This document shows positions 15,202 through 24,046 of a DNA stretch of 24,618 nucleotides, one piece after another. The notes under the pieces were generated by a model, which saw nothing but the letters and a program-made list of their open reading frames with translations, did no database searches and was not told the DNA's origin. The translations under genes and the position numbers were made by a program. The stretch is from Gammaproteobacteria bacterium (GTDB taxonomy: Bacteria; Pseudomonadota; Gammaproteobacteria; Steroidobacterales; Steroidobacteraceae): contig VBNP01000054.1 of the NCBI GenBank assembly GCA_005877965.1, positions 1 to 24,618 of the forward strand. Reading direction: 5' to 3'. Within the stretch, counting starts at the first letter, position 1. Every line of letters begins with the position of its first letter.

Positions 15202-16287
15202 GTGCTCTACTGGATCACACAACAGTTCGTCAGCCGTATCGGCGGCCTGCACGTCTTTGCGTACCTGACGTTCCGCGCAATCCTCGCCACCGCCTCGGCG
15301 CTGGGATTGTCGTTGCTGGTGGGACCGCCCTTGATCGCGCGCCTGTCGCGCTACCAGATCGGGCAGGTGGTGCGCGACGACGGCCCGCCTACCCACCTGC
15401 TGAAGGCCGGCACCCCGACCATGGGCGGCGCGCTGATCCTCGTGACCACGCTCGTCAGCACGCTGTTGTGGGCGGAGCTGTCGAATCGCCTGGTGTGGAC
15501 GGTGCTCGGCGTCACCTTCGCCTTCGGCCTCATCGGCTTCTACGACGACTACCTGAAGCTCGTGGTGCGCAACCCCAGGGGACTCGTGCCGCGCTGGAAG
15601 TATTTCTGGCAATCGGTGGCGGGGCTCGCCACCGCCGCGACGCTCTACTACACCGCCACCGAGCCGGCGGAGACCACGCTGTTTCTGCCGTTCTTCAAGG
15701 GCTTTCACGCGCCGCTCTCGGCCTTCGGTTTCATGGTGCTCTCCTATCTGATGATCGTCGGCATGAGCAATGCCGTGAATCTCACCGACGGGCTCGACGG
15801 GCTGGCGATCATGCCGGCGGCGCTGGTGACCTCGGCGCTCGGGATCTTCGCCTACGCCAGCGGCAACGCGGTGTTCGCGCACTACCTGCAGATTCCCGAC
15901 ATCCGCGGCGCGGGCGAGCTGCTGATCTTCTGCGCCTCGCTCGCGGGAGCGGGCCTCGGCTTCCTGTGGTTCAACTCCTATCCCGCCCAGGTGTTCATGG
16001 GCGACGTCGGGGCACTGGCGATCGGAGCGGCCATCGGGGTGCTGGCGGTGATCGTGCGCCAGGAGCTGGTGGTACTGCTGATGAGCGGGGTGTTCGTGCT
16101 CGAGACCGCTTCGGTGATCCTGCAGGTCGCCTCCTTCAAGCTCACCGGGCGGCGCCTCTTCAGGATGGCGCCGATCCACCACCACTTCGAGCTCAAGGGC
16201 TGGGCGGAGCCGAAGGTGATCGTGCGCTTCTGGATCATCTCGCTCCTGCTGGTGCTCGCAGGGCTTGCGACGCTGAAACTGCGATGA
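15202..16287 (+). CDS. mraY: Phospho-MurNAc-pentapeptide transferase MraY
   Basis: Inner-membrane enzyme that moves phospho-MurNAc-pentapeptide onto undecaprenyl phosphate, making lipid I. The 361-aa product is highly hydrophobic, with about ten membrane helices. It shows the conserved loops DDGPPTHLLKAGTPTMGG, GFYDDYLKLV, NAVNLTDGLDGLAI (acidic metal-binding site), MGDVGALAIG and PIHHHFELKGW. Length equals the usual 360 residues. The start is GTG 15202 right after the murF stop. The stop overlaps murD by four bases. Confidence 0.98.
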   Translation: MLYWITQQFVSRIGGLHVFAYLTFRAILATASALGLSLLVGPPLIARLSRYQIGQVVRDDGPPTHLLKAGTPTMGGALILVTTLVSTLLWAELSNRLVWTVLGVTFAFGLIGFYDDYLKLVVRNPRGLVPRWKYFWQSVAGLATAATLYYTATEPAETTLFLPFFKGFHAPLSAFGFMVLSYLMIVGMSNAVNLTDGLDGLAIMPAALVTSALGIFAYASGNAVFAHYLQIPDIRGAGELLIFCASLAGAGLGFLWFNSYPAQVFMGDVGALAIGAAIGVLAVIVRQELVVLLMSGVFVLETASVILQVASFKLTGRRLFRMAPIHHHFELKGWAEPKVIVRFWIISLLLVLAGLATLKLR

Positions 16288-17624
16288 GCGCCAACACCGC
16301 CAGCGCACCGTACGCCGTGATCGTGGGCTTAGGTGCCACCGGGCTGTCGTGCGCGCGGCATCTGCTGCCGCGCGGCTGGCGCGTGGCGGTGACCGACACG
16401 CGCGCAGCGCCCCCGGAGCTTGCCGCACTGCGCGCGCTCGATGCGGGCATCGTGGTGCGCGCCGGCGGGCTCGATGCGGCCCTCCTCGAGGGCGCGGTGT
16501 GCGTGGTCGCATCCCCCGGGGTGTCGCTCGCCGAGCCGTTCTTTGCCGAGGCGCGCCGGCGCGGGCTCACGATCGTGGGCGATATCGAGCTGTTCGCGCG
16601 CGCGGTCGATGCGCCGGTGGTCGGCATCACCGGCACCAACGGCAAGAGCACCGTCACCACGCTCGTGGCACGCATGGCGCAGCGTGCCGGAGTGCGCGTG
16701 CGCGCCGGCGGAAACCTGGGCGAAGCGGCGCTCGATCTGCTCACCCAGGGCACCGAGCTGTACGTGCTAGAGCTGTCGAGCTTTCAGCTCGAGACCACGG
16801 CCACACTCGAGTGCCGCGCCGCCACGGTGCTGAACGTCAGCCCCGATCACCTCGACCGCTACGCGAGCGTGGCGAGTTATGCCGCCGCCAAGGCGCGCAT
16901 TTTCGCCCGCTGCGACACCGCGGTGATCAATCTCGATGATCCGCTGGTGATGGCCATGCCGCGCGCGGCGCCGCGCACCCTGAGTTTTTCGCTGCGCGCC
17001 GCCATCGGCGCCGACTACGCGGTGGCCATGCGCGAGCGCGAATGGTGGCTGACTCGCCTTGGTGCGCCCCTGATGCCGGTGTCGGCCATGAAGATCAGGG
17101 GGCTTCACAATGCCGCCAACGCTCTCGCCTCCCTGGCGTTGGGCGAGGCGCTCGCGCTCCCCCTGCCGGTGATGCTGCAAGAGCTCGCCGCATTCGCGGG
17201 CCTGCCGCACCGCTCGCAATGGGTGGCCGACGTGCACGGCGTCACCTACATCAACGACTCCAAGGGCACCAACGTCGGCGCCACGCTCGCCGCGGTCGAG
17301 GGCATGGCGGGGCCGCTGGTGATGATCGCCGGTGGCGAGGGCAAGAATCAGGACTTCGCGCCTCTGGCGGCGGCATTTCGCGGCAAGGTGCGCCATGCGG
17401 TGCTCATCGGGCGCGACGCCGCTCTCATCGCGCGCGTGCTCGCGGGCGTGTGCACGCTCGAGACCTGCGCGACGCTCCCCGAGGCGGTGCGGGCGGCGGC
17501 GCGCGCCGCGCTTCCCGGCGACACCGTGCTGCTGTCGCCGGCGTGCGCGAGCCTCGACATGTTCCGCGACTACAGCCATCGCGGCGCGGTGTTCTGCCGA
17601 GCGGTGCAGGAGCTCGCCGCATGA
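16284..17624 (+). CDS. murD: UDP-MurNAc-L-alanine:D-glutamate ligase MurD
   Basis: Cytoplasmic ligase adding D-glutamate to UDP-MurNAc-L-Ala. The 446-aa product from ATG 16284 has the N-terminal nucleotide-binding GLGATGLSCA, then SPGVSL, ATP loop GTNGKST (117-123), GGNLGEAAL, ELSSFQLE, LNVSPDHLDRY, NDSKGTNVGAT and SPACASLDMF. The reading frame stays open far upstream (to 14493) through murF and mraY only because of high GC. The ATG overlapping the mraY stop gives the normal protein length and N-terminus. It overlaps ftsW by four bases. Confidence 0.98.
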   Translation: MSANTASAPYAVIVGLGATGLSCARHLLPRGWRVAVTDTRAAPPELAALRALDAGIVVRAGGLDAALLEGAVCVVASPGVSLAEPFFAEARRRGLTIVGDIELFARAVDAPVVGITGTNGKSTVTTLVARMAQRAGVRVRAGGNLGEAALDLLTQGTELYVLELSSFQLETTATLECRAATVLNVSPDHLDRYASVASYAAAKARIFARCDTAVINLDDPLVMAMPRAAPRTLSFSLRAAIGADYAVAMREREWWLTRLGAPLMPVSAMKIRGLHNAANALASLALGEALALPLPVMLQELAAFAGLPHRSQWVADVHGVTYINDSKGTNVGATLAAVEGMAGPLVMIAGGEGKNQDFAPLAAAFRGKVRHAVLIGRDAALIARVLAGVCTLETCATLPEAVRAAARAALPGDTVLLSPACASLDMFRDYSHRGAVFCRAVQELAA

Positions 17625-18814
17625 GCGCGCCGGCCCATTACGCGCTGCTGGGATTCGCACGTTCCAGCGCCAGGAGCGGCGGCGTGCACCTCGATCAGGT
17701 GACCCTCGCCCTGGTCCTCGGGATCGTGCTGCTCGGGCTGGTGATGGTGACCTCCGCCTCGGTGTCGATCGCCAGCCAGGACACCGGCCAGCCGTTCTAC
17801 TACCTCGAGCGCCAGCTGCTGCTGACGCTCATCGGCGCCTGCTGTGCGGCGCTGATGTTCTCGATCCCCACCTCGCTCCTCGAGCGCGCCGGCGTGCCGC
17901 TGCTGGTGCTCGCGATCGGCCTGTTGGCTCTGGTGCTCATTCCCGGGCTCGGGCATGCGGTCAACGGCAGCCGCCGCTGGCTGCGCCTCGCCGGGATCAA
18001 CTTCCAGGTCTCGGAACTGGCGCGCGTGCTGGTGCTGGTGTACCTCGCCAGTTACGCAGTGCGGCGCGAGACGCAGCTGCGCGAGTCCTTCGCCGGACTC
18101 GGCAAGCCCCTGGGGCTGCTGTGCGGTGTGAGCGCCCTGCTGCTGCTCGAGCCGGACTTCGGCGCGGCGACGGTGCTGTTCGCCACCGGCTTTGCGCTGC
18201 TGTTCCTGGCCGGCGCCCGGCTGCGCTACGTGATCGCCATGACCGCGATCGCGGCGGGGGGCTTTGCCGTGCTCGCGGTCAGCGCCAGCTATCGGCTGCG
18301 CCGCCTGACCACGTTTCTCGATCCGTGGGCGGACCCCTACAACACCGGCTTCCAGCTGACCCAGTCGCTGATCGCCATCGGCCGCGGCCAGTGGTTGGGC
18401 GTGGGACTCGGCGAGAGTGTGCAGAAGCTGTTCTATCTGCCGGAGGCGCACACCGACTTCCTGTTCGCGGTGCTGGCCGAGGAGCTGGGGCTGCTCGGGG
18501 TGACGCTGACGCTGGCCCTGTTCCTGGGCCTCATCTGGCGCAGCTTTTACATCGCGCGGCTGGCCTCGCAGGCGGGACTCAGGTTCCCGAGCCTGCTGGC
18601 GGCGGGCTTTGGCCTGTGGGTCGGCATCCAGGCCTTCATCAACGTCGGCGTCAACATGGGCGCGTTACCGACCAAGGGCCTGACGCTGCCGCTGATGAGC
18701 TACGGCCGCTCGAGCCTGATCGTCGGGCTCGCGTGGGCGGGACTGCTGTTGCGCGTGTATCACGAGACGCTGCGCGAACAGCGCGGTTCGGCCACGGTGC
18801 GGGGCGCGGCATGA
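17621..18814 (+). CDS. ftsW: Septal peptidoglycan glycosyltransferase FtsW
   Basis: SEDS-family membrane polymerase that extends glycan strands from lipid II at the septum, paired with FtsI. The 397-aa product has about ten membrane helices and the SEDS landmarks VNGSRRWLRL, FQVSELARV, LLEPDFGAATVLF, GFQLTQSLIAIGRG, YLPEAHTDFLFAVLAEELG and FINVGVNMGALPTKGLTLPLMSYG in pieces along its length. The last landmark reads SYGRSS, where SYGGSS is usual. The N-terminal 25 residues are cytoplasmic. Start ATG overlaps the murD stop, and its stop overlaps murG, each by four bases. Confidence 0.97.
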   Translation: MSAPAHYALLGFARSSARSGGVHLDQVTLALVLGIVLLGLVMVTSASVSIASQDTGQPFYYLERQLLLTLIGACCAALMFSIPTSLLERAGVPLLVLAIGLLALVLIPGLGHAVNGSRRWLRLAGINFQVSELARVLVLVYLASYAVRRETQLRESFAGLGKPLGLLCGVSALLLLEPDFGAATVLFATGFALLFLAGARLRYVIAMTAIAAGGFAVLAVSASYRLRRLTTFLDPWADPYNTGFQLTQSLIAIGRGQWLGVGLGESVQKLFYLPEAHTDFLFAVLAEELGLLGVTLTLALFLGLIWRSFYIARLASQAGLRFPSLLAAGFGLWVGIQAFINVGVNMGALPTKGLTLPLMSYGRSSLIVGLAWAGLLLRVYHETLREQRGSATVRGAA

Positions 18815-19896
18815 GTCGCCCGATCCTCATCATGGCCGGCGGCACGGGTGGACACGTATTCCCGGCGCTGGCGCTGGCGCGCCTGCTGCGTGAGCAGTCG
18901 CTCCCGGTCATCTGGCTCGGCACGGCGCGGGGAATGGAGTCGCGCGTCATTCCGGCGGAGGGCATTCCGATCGAGCGGCTGTCGGTCGGCGGGCTGCGCG
19001 GCAAGGGCGTGCTCACCTGGGTGGCGGCGCCATTTCGCTTAAGTCTGGCCCTGGTGCAGGCGCTGCGCGTGATGTGGCGCTACCGGCCGGTGGTCGTGGT
19101 CGGCCTGGGAGGCTTCGTGACCGGTCCCGGCGGGCTTGCCGCCTGGCTCACGCGCCGGCCGCTGGTCATCCATGAGCAGAACGCCGTCGCCGGCTTCACC
19201 AACCGCGTTCTTGCGCACCTGGCGCGCCAGGTGCTGGAGGCCTTTCCGGGCAGCTTCGGACACGACGTGCACGCGCGCGCCATCGGCAATCCGGTGCGGG
19301 CCGATATCAGCGCCGTGCCGCCGCCGGCGGAGCGCTTCGCCGGGCGCGGCGGGCCGGTGCGGATCCTCGTGATCGGCGGCAGCCAGGGTGCCACGCGGCT
19401 GAATGCCGTCGTGCCCTTTGCGCTGAAGCGCGTGGCGGGCTCACTCGCGTTCGACGTGCGTCACCAGGCGGGGGAGCGCTGGATCGACGCCGGGCGCGCC
19501 AGCTATGCCCAGGCGGGGGTGCGTGCGGATGTGCGTCCGTTCATCGAGGACATGAGCGAGGCTTACGGCTGGGCGGACCTGGTGATCTGCCGCGCCGGCG
19601 CGCTCACCGTCTCCGAGCTCGCCGCGGTGGGCGTGGCCGCGATCCTCGTGCCCTTCCCGGGAAGCGTGGACGATCACCAGGCGTACAACGCCCAGTACCT
19701 GGTGCGCGCCGGCGCGGCGGTGGTGATACCCGACCGCGAGCTCAGCGCCGAGCGCCTCGCCGCGGAGCTGCAGCGCCTGTGCGCCGGCCGCGGCCAGCTC
19801 CTCGCCATGGCCGAGCGGGCGCGCCTGCTCGCCAAGCCGCGCGCCGCGGATGAACTCGCCGCCTCATGCCTGGAGCTGGCGCGGAGGGCGGCGTGA
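18811..19896 (+). CDS. murG: UDP-GlcNAc:lipid I GlcNAc transferase MurG
   Basis: Peripheral inner-membrane glycosyltransferase (GT28) that converts lipid I to lipid II, the substrate of FtsW. The 361-aa product begins with the glycine-rich GGTGGHVFPALA (10-21). It continues with GLGGFVTGPGGLAAW, HEQNAVAGFTNRVLA (HEQN at 121-124), AIGNPVR, GGSQGATRLN, then CRAGALTVSELAAVG and LVPFPGSVDDHQAYNA in the C-terminal UDP-GlcNAc half. All are diagnostic and the length is normal. It overlaps ftsW and murC by four bases each. Confidence 0.98.
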   Translation: MSRPILIMAGGTGGHVFPALALARLLREQSLPVIWLGTARGMESRVIPAEGIPIERLSVGGLRGKGVLTWVAAPFRLSLALVQALRVMWRYRPVVVVGLGGFVTGPGGLAAWLTRRPLVIHEQNAVAGFTNRVLAHLARQVLEAFPGSFGHDVHARAIGNPVRADISAVPPPAERFAGRGGPVRILVIGGSQGATRLNAVVPFALKRVAGSLAFDVRHQAGERWIDAGRASYAQAGVRADVRPFIEDMSEAYGWADLVICRAGALTVSELAAVGVAAILVPFPGSVDDHQAYNAQYLVRAGAAVVIPDRELSAERLAAELQRLCAGRGQLLAMAERARLLAKPRAADELAASCLELARRAA

Positions 19897-21377
19897 ACGG
19901 CGAGCGGCGCACCTTGCCCGAGCGCGTGAGCGTCGAGCGTCGCGTCAAGCCCGAGCGGCGCGACCGCATGCGGCGCATCAACACCATCCACTTCGTCGGC
20001 ATCGGCGGCAGCGGCATGAGCGGTATCGCCGAGGTGCTGCTGAATCTCGGCTACCGCGTGCAGGGCTCGGATCTGCGCGCCGGCGCCGTGACGCAATGGC
20101 TCGCGGGACTGGGCGCACGCGTCACCATCGGTCACGCGGCGGCCAACATCGCCGGCGCCGATGTGGTGGTCGCCTCGGGCGCGGTGCCGCGCGACAACCC
20201 GGAAGTGCGGGCGGCGCTGCAGGCGCGCATTCCGGTGGTGGCGCGCGCCGAGATGCTCGGTGAGCTGATGCGCTTCCGCTATTCCATCGCGGTCGCCGGC
20301 ACGCACGGCAAGACGACCACGACCAGCCTCATCGCCAGCATCCTCTCCGAAGGCGGCGAGGACCCGACCTATGTCATCGGCGGGCGTCTGAAGAGCGCCG
20401 CCAGCAACGCGCGCCTGGGCGCCGGGCGTTACCTGGTCGCGGAGGCCGACGAGAGCGACGCCTCGTTCACGCACCTGCAGCCCCTCATCGCGATCGTCAC
20501 CAACATCGACAACGATCACCTCAGCACGCACGGCGGGGACTTCGGGCTCCTCAAGCAGAGCTTCGTCGACTTTCTGCACAACCTGCCGTTCTACGGCCTG
20601 GCGGTGCTGTGCGCGGACGACGGGCACCTGCGCAGCATCGTGCAGGAGGTCAGCCGGCCGATCCTGTCCTACGGCCTCGACGCGGGCGCGGACGTGCGCG
20701 GCGAGGACCTGCGCCCCGCGGGGCTGCAGACGCATTTCCAGGTCAGGCGAGCGGCAGCGGCGCCGCTCGCCGTGACGGTGAATCTTGCCGGCGTTCACAA
20801 CGTGCGTAACGCACTCGCGGCGATCGCGGTGGCCACCGAGCTCGACATCGACGATCAGGCGATCCTGCGGGCGTTGGCCGGCTTCCAGGGCATCGACCGG
20901 CGTCTGCAGCACATCGGCGACGTGCTCACCGCGGTGGGCCGTGTCAGCATCGTCGATGACTACGCCCATCACCCCACCGAGGTGGCGGTGACGCTGGAGG
21001 CGGTGCGCCAGGGCTACGCCGGCCGGCGTGTGCTGCTCGCGTTTCAGCCGCACCGCTACACACGCACCCGCGACCTGATCGACGATTTCGGCAAGGCGCT
21101 TTCAGGCGCAGACGCCTTGTGCGTGACCGAGGTCTACGCCGCCGGCGAGGCCGCGATCCCCGGCGCCGACGGCCGCGCCCTGTGCCGCGCGGTGCGCGGC
21201 CGCGGGCTGCTCGAGCCGTTGTTTGTCGAGAAGGTCGAGGAGCTCGCCCAGGCGCTCAAGGACGTGATCCGCGATGGCGACGTCATCGTCGCCATGGGCG
21301 CGGGCAACATCAGCGCCGTGGCGCACGCGCTGCCGGCGGCGCTCGCGGCCCTGCTGCCGCCGGGAAGGACCGCGTGA
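19893..21377 (+). CDS. murC: UDP-MurNAc:L-alanine ligase MurC
   Basis: Cytoplasmic ligase attaching the first stem residue, L-alanine, to UDP-MurNAc. From GTG 19893 (GGAGG lies five to six bases before it, and it overlaps the murG stop) it is 494 aa. The conserved domain begins only at residue 29 with INTIHFVGIGGSGMSG. It shows GTHGKTTTTS (ATP loop 136-142), EADESDASF, TNIDNDHL, DDYAHHPTE, FQPHRYTRT and MGAGNI. Residues 4-28 are an extra Arg/Glu-rich segment, longer than usual. ATG 19968, just before RRINTIHF, is a possible alternative start; ATG 19866 is less likely. Confidence 0.97.
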   Translation: MNGERRTLPERVSVERRVKPERRDRMRRINTIHFVGIGGSGMSGIAEVLLNLGYRVQGSDLRAGAVTQWLAGLGARVTIGHAAANIAGADVVVASGAVPRDNPEVRAALQARIPVVARAEMLGELMRFRYSIAVAGTHGKTTTTSLIASILSEGGEDPTYVIGGRLKSAASNARLGAGRYLVAEADESDASFTHLQPLIAIVTNIDNDHLSTHGGDFGLLKQSFVDFLHNLPFYGLAVLCADDGHLRSIVQEVSRPILSYGLDAGADVRGEDLRPAGLQTHFQVRRAAAAPLAVTVNLAGVHNVRNALAAIAVATELDIDDQAILRALAGFQGIDRRLQHIGDVLTAVGRVSIVDDYAHHPTEVAVTLEAVRQGYAGRRVLLAFQPHRYTRTRDLIDDFGKALSGADALCVTEVYAAGEAAIPGADGRALCRAVRGRGLLEPLFVEKVEELAQALKDVIRDGDVIVAMGAGNISAVAHALPAALAALLPPGRTA

Positions 21378-22267
21378 CGCTCGCCGTGGCCCCGCAGTTC
21401 CAGGTGCGCGTGCGGCGCGATGAGCCCCTGAGCCGGCACACCTCCTGGCACGTCGGGGGACCTGCGGAGGTGTTCTTCAATCCGCGCGACCGCGCCGAGC
21501 TGGCGGCGTTCCTGGGCACCGTGCCCCTTGATGTGCCGATCCACTTCATCGGGCTCGGCAGCAACCTGCTGGTGCGCGACGGAGGCCTGAAGGGGGTCGT
21601 GGTCAGCCTGCACGGCACGCTCGATGCCCTGACGCGCCTCAACGAGACCACGGTGCAGGTTGAGGCCGGTGTCGCCTGTGCGCGCATCGCCCGGCACTGC
21701 ATCAAGTGGGGCCTGGGGCCGGCGGAATTCTTCGCCGGCATTCCCGGGACCCTCGGCGGCGCCCTGGCGATGAACGCCGGCGCCTTCGGCGGGGAAACCT
21801 GGCGCCACGTGCTCAGCGTGGAAACCATCGACCGCGGCGGCCACACGCACAGCCGCGCGGCCGGGGAGTACCGCGTCAGCTACCGCCAGGTCGTCGCGCC
21901 CGCGCCCGAGGAATGGTTCATCGCCGCGACCTTGACTTTCGAGCACCGTCCCGGCGCGCACGAGAGCGAGGTGCGCGCGCTGCTCGAGCGGCGCAAGGCG
22001 TCGCAGCCGATCGGCGAGTGGAGTTGCGGTTCGGTGTTCACCAACCCGCCGGGAGATCACGCCGCGCGCCTCATCGAGGTCGCCGGGCTCAAAGGCTTTC
22101 GCATCGGCGATGCCTCGGTGTCGCACAAGCACGCGAACTTCATCATCAATCACGGCCGGGCGAGCGCCGCGGACCTGGAGCGCGTGATCGCGCACGTGCG
22201 CGACACGGTCGAGCGCGTGCATGGCGTCGCGCTGCACCCTGAGGTGCGGATCGTGGGAGTGCCGTAA
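21374..22267 (+). CDS. murB: UDP-N-acetylenolpyruvoylglucosamine reductase MurB
   Basis: FAD- and NADPH-dependent enzyme making UDP-MurNAc from enolpyruvyl-UDP-GlcNAc, the second committed step. The 297-aa product has HTSWHVGGPAEVFF, GLGSNLLVRDGG, AGVACARIAR, FFAGIPGTLGGALAMNAGAFGG, then CGSVFTNPPGDHAARLIE with the catalytic serine at about 220, and HPEVRIVG with the catalytic glutamate at about 290. Length and the CGSVF context fit the shorter type II MurB, not the longer type I found in E. coli. GTG 21374 overlaps the murC stop by four bases. Its presence inside the dcw cluster also differs from E. coli. Confidence 0.97.
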   Translation: MTLAVAPQFQVRVRRDEPLSRHTSWHVGGPAEVFFNPRDRAELAAFLGTVPLDVPIHFIGLGSNLLVRDGGLKGVVVSLHGTLDALTRLNETTVQVEAGVACARIARHCIKWGLGPAEFFAGIPGTLGGALAMNAGAFGGETWRHVLSVETIDRGGHTHSRAAGEYRVSYRQVVAPAPEEWFIAATLTFEHRPGAHESEVRALLERRKASQPIGEWSCGSVFTNPPGDHAARLIEVAGLKGFRIGDASVSHKHANFIINHGRASAADLERVIAHVRDTVERVHGVALHPEVRIVGVP

Positions 22268-22270
22268 GCC

Positions 22271-23257
22271 ATGCGCCTCAGCTACGAAGCGCGCCAACTG
22301 CGCCGCGTCACCGCGGCGGGCGAGTTCGGGCGCGTGGCGGTGCTGTTCGGCGGCGACTCCAGCGAGCGTGAGATCTCGCTCCTCTCGGGCACCGCGGTGC
22401 TCGCTGCGCTCGAGCGCCGCGGCGTGGACGCGCACGCCTTCGATCCGCGCGATGCGGCGCTGTCGGATCTGATCGCCCGCCGCTTCGAGCGCGTGTGGAT
22501 CGCGCTGCACGGTCCGGGCGGTGAGGACGGCACGCTGCAGGGCGCGCTCGAATACCTCGGCGTTCCCTATACCGGGAGCGGCGTGATGGGCTCGGCCATC
22601 GGCATGGACAAGCTGCGTACCAAGCGCCTGGCGCAGGCCGTCGGGGTTGCGACCGCGGACTTCGTGGAGCTGCGCGGCGCGCAGGATTTCGAGCTGGCGC
22701 TCGAGCGCCTCAAGCTGCCGCTGATCGTCAAACCCGCCACCCAGGGCTCGAGCGTCGGCATGAGCAAGGTCGAGCGCGCCGCGGATCTGCCCGCCGCCTA
22801 CGCGCTCGCCGCGCGGCTCGAGACGCTGGTGTTTGCGGAAGCGTGGATCCCGGGCCCCGAGTACACCGTGGCGATCCTGCAGGAGCGCTCGCTCCCCTCG
22901 ATCCGCATCGAGACGCCCCGCACCTTCTACGACTACGAGGCCAAGTATTTCCGCGACGACACGCGCTACTTCTGCCCGTCCGGCCTGTCGCGCAGCGCCG
23001 AGGGACATCTCGCCAATCTGGCGCTCGCCGCATTCGAGGCCGCCGGCGCCTCGGGCTGGGGGCGGGTGGATTTCATGATGGACGCCGCCGGCAGGCCGAT
23101 GCTGCTGGAGATCAACACCGTTCCGGGCATGACCAGCCACAGCCTGGTGCCGATGGCGGCGCGCGCGATCGATGTCGATTTCGACGAGCTGGTGTGGCGC
23201 GTGCTCGAGACCAGTTTCACCCGCCGGCCCGCCTCAAGTCGTGAGTCCCCGGTGTAG
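22271..23257 (+). CDS. ddl: D-alanine:D-alanine ligase Ddl
   Basis: ATP-grasp enzyme joining two D-alanines for MurF. The 328-aa product has VAVLFGGDSSEREISLLSG, HGPGGEDGTLQGALEYLG (from His80), TGSGVMGSAIGMDK, LIVKPATQGSSVGMSKV, YDYEAKYF and EINTVPGMTSHSLVP. The tyrosine in EAKYF matches enzymes that make D-Ala-D-Ala; vancomycin-type D-Ala-D-Lac ligases lack it. About 20 residues precede the conserved domain (MRLSYEARQLRRVTAAGEFG), slightly more than usual. It starts three bases after murB and ends three bases before ftsQ. Confidence 0.97.
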   Translation: MRLSYEARQLRRVTAAGEFGRVAVLFGGDSSEREISLLSGTAVLAALERRGVDAHAFDPRDAALSDLIARRFERVWIALHGPGGEDGTLQGALEYLGVPYTGSGVMGSAIGMDKLRTKRLAQAVGVATADFVELRGAQDFELALERLKLPLIVKPATQGSSVGMSKVERAADLPAAYALAARLETLVFAEAWIPGPEYTVAILQERSLPSIRIETPRTFYDYEAKYFRDDTRYFCPSGLSRSAEGHLANLALAAFEAAGASGWGRVDFMMDAAGRPMLLEINTVPGMTSHSLVPMAARAIDVDFDELVWRVLETSFTRRPASSRESPV

Positions 23258-23260
23258 CTC

Positions 23261-24038
23261 ATGTTCGGCCGCCCCAAAAACCGCCGCAAACCCTCGGAAG
23301 CGCGCGCGCGAGTGCCGGCGATCGACTGGCGCCGCCTTGGCCTCACGGTGGGCGCGCTGGCGGCGATCGCGGCGGCGGTGAGCGCGGTGTCGTGGGCCTT
23401 CGATCAACCCATCGAGACGGTGGCCGTGACAGGGCGCTTCCAGCGCGTGGCGCCGGTGGACGTCGAGCGGGTCGTGAAAGAGAAGGTGCACGGCGCGGGC
23501 CTGCTGTCGGTGGACCTCGCCGCGGTGCGCCACGCCATCCACACCCTGACGTGGGTGGATGCGGTGAGCGTGCAGCGCGCCTGGCCGCGGGGCCTGAACG
23601 TGCTGGTCATCGAGCAGACCGCCGCGGCGCGCTGGGGCGAGAGGGGGCTCCTCAACACCCGCGGCGAGCTGTTCGATTCCGACGAGCCGCACATTCCGCC
23701 GGAGCTGGCGCAGCTCGCCGGCCCCGACGGCAAGGAGTCACTGGTGGCGCAGCGCTATCTGGCCACGGAGGGACGCCTGTCGCAGGCGGGTCTGCGCCTC
23801 ACCGCCATGCGCCTGGATGCCCGCGGCGCCTGGGAATTCGATCTTGCCAACGGCGTCACCGTGCGCCTCGGAAGGCGCCAGGTGGACGAACGCTTCGAGA
23901 AATTCATGAACACCGCGCTGAAGATCGTCACGCAGCGCGGCGAGGACATCGCCCACGTGGATATGCGCTACACAAACGGGTTTGCCATCGGCTGGCGCGG
24001 CAATGCCGCCCGCGCCGCCGGCCGCGACGGTGGCCACG

Positions 24039-24046
<8 letters not shown>
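23261..24046 (+). CDS. ftsQ: Cell division protein FtsQ
   Basis: Bitopic inner-membrane protein linking the early cytoplasmic and late periplasmic divisome through FtsB-FtsL. The 261-aa product has a basic cytoplasmic tail (MFGRPKNRRKPSEARARV), one membrane helix (about 26-45) and a POTRA domain beginning IETVAVTGRFQRV. That is followed by DAVSVQRAWPRGLNVLVIEQ and ARWGERGLLNTRGELF, then a beta domain with GVTVRLGRRQVDERFEKF. These are the usual FtsQ landmarks. The last eight bases overlap ftsA. Confidence 0.96.

Noticed and set aside
14493..16283. A 1043-codon open frame running through murF and mraY into murD
   Set aside because: The part before 16284 is out-of-frame reading of murF and mraY, rich in Arg/Gly/Ala with no motifs. 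MurD has a normal start and length at 16284.
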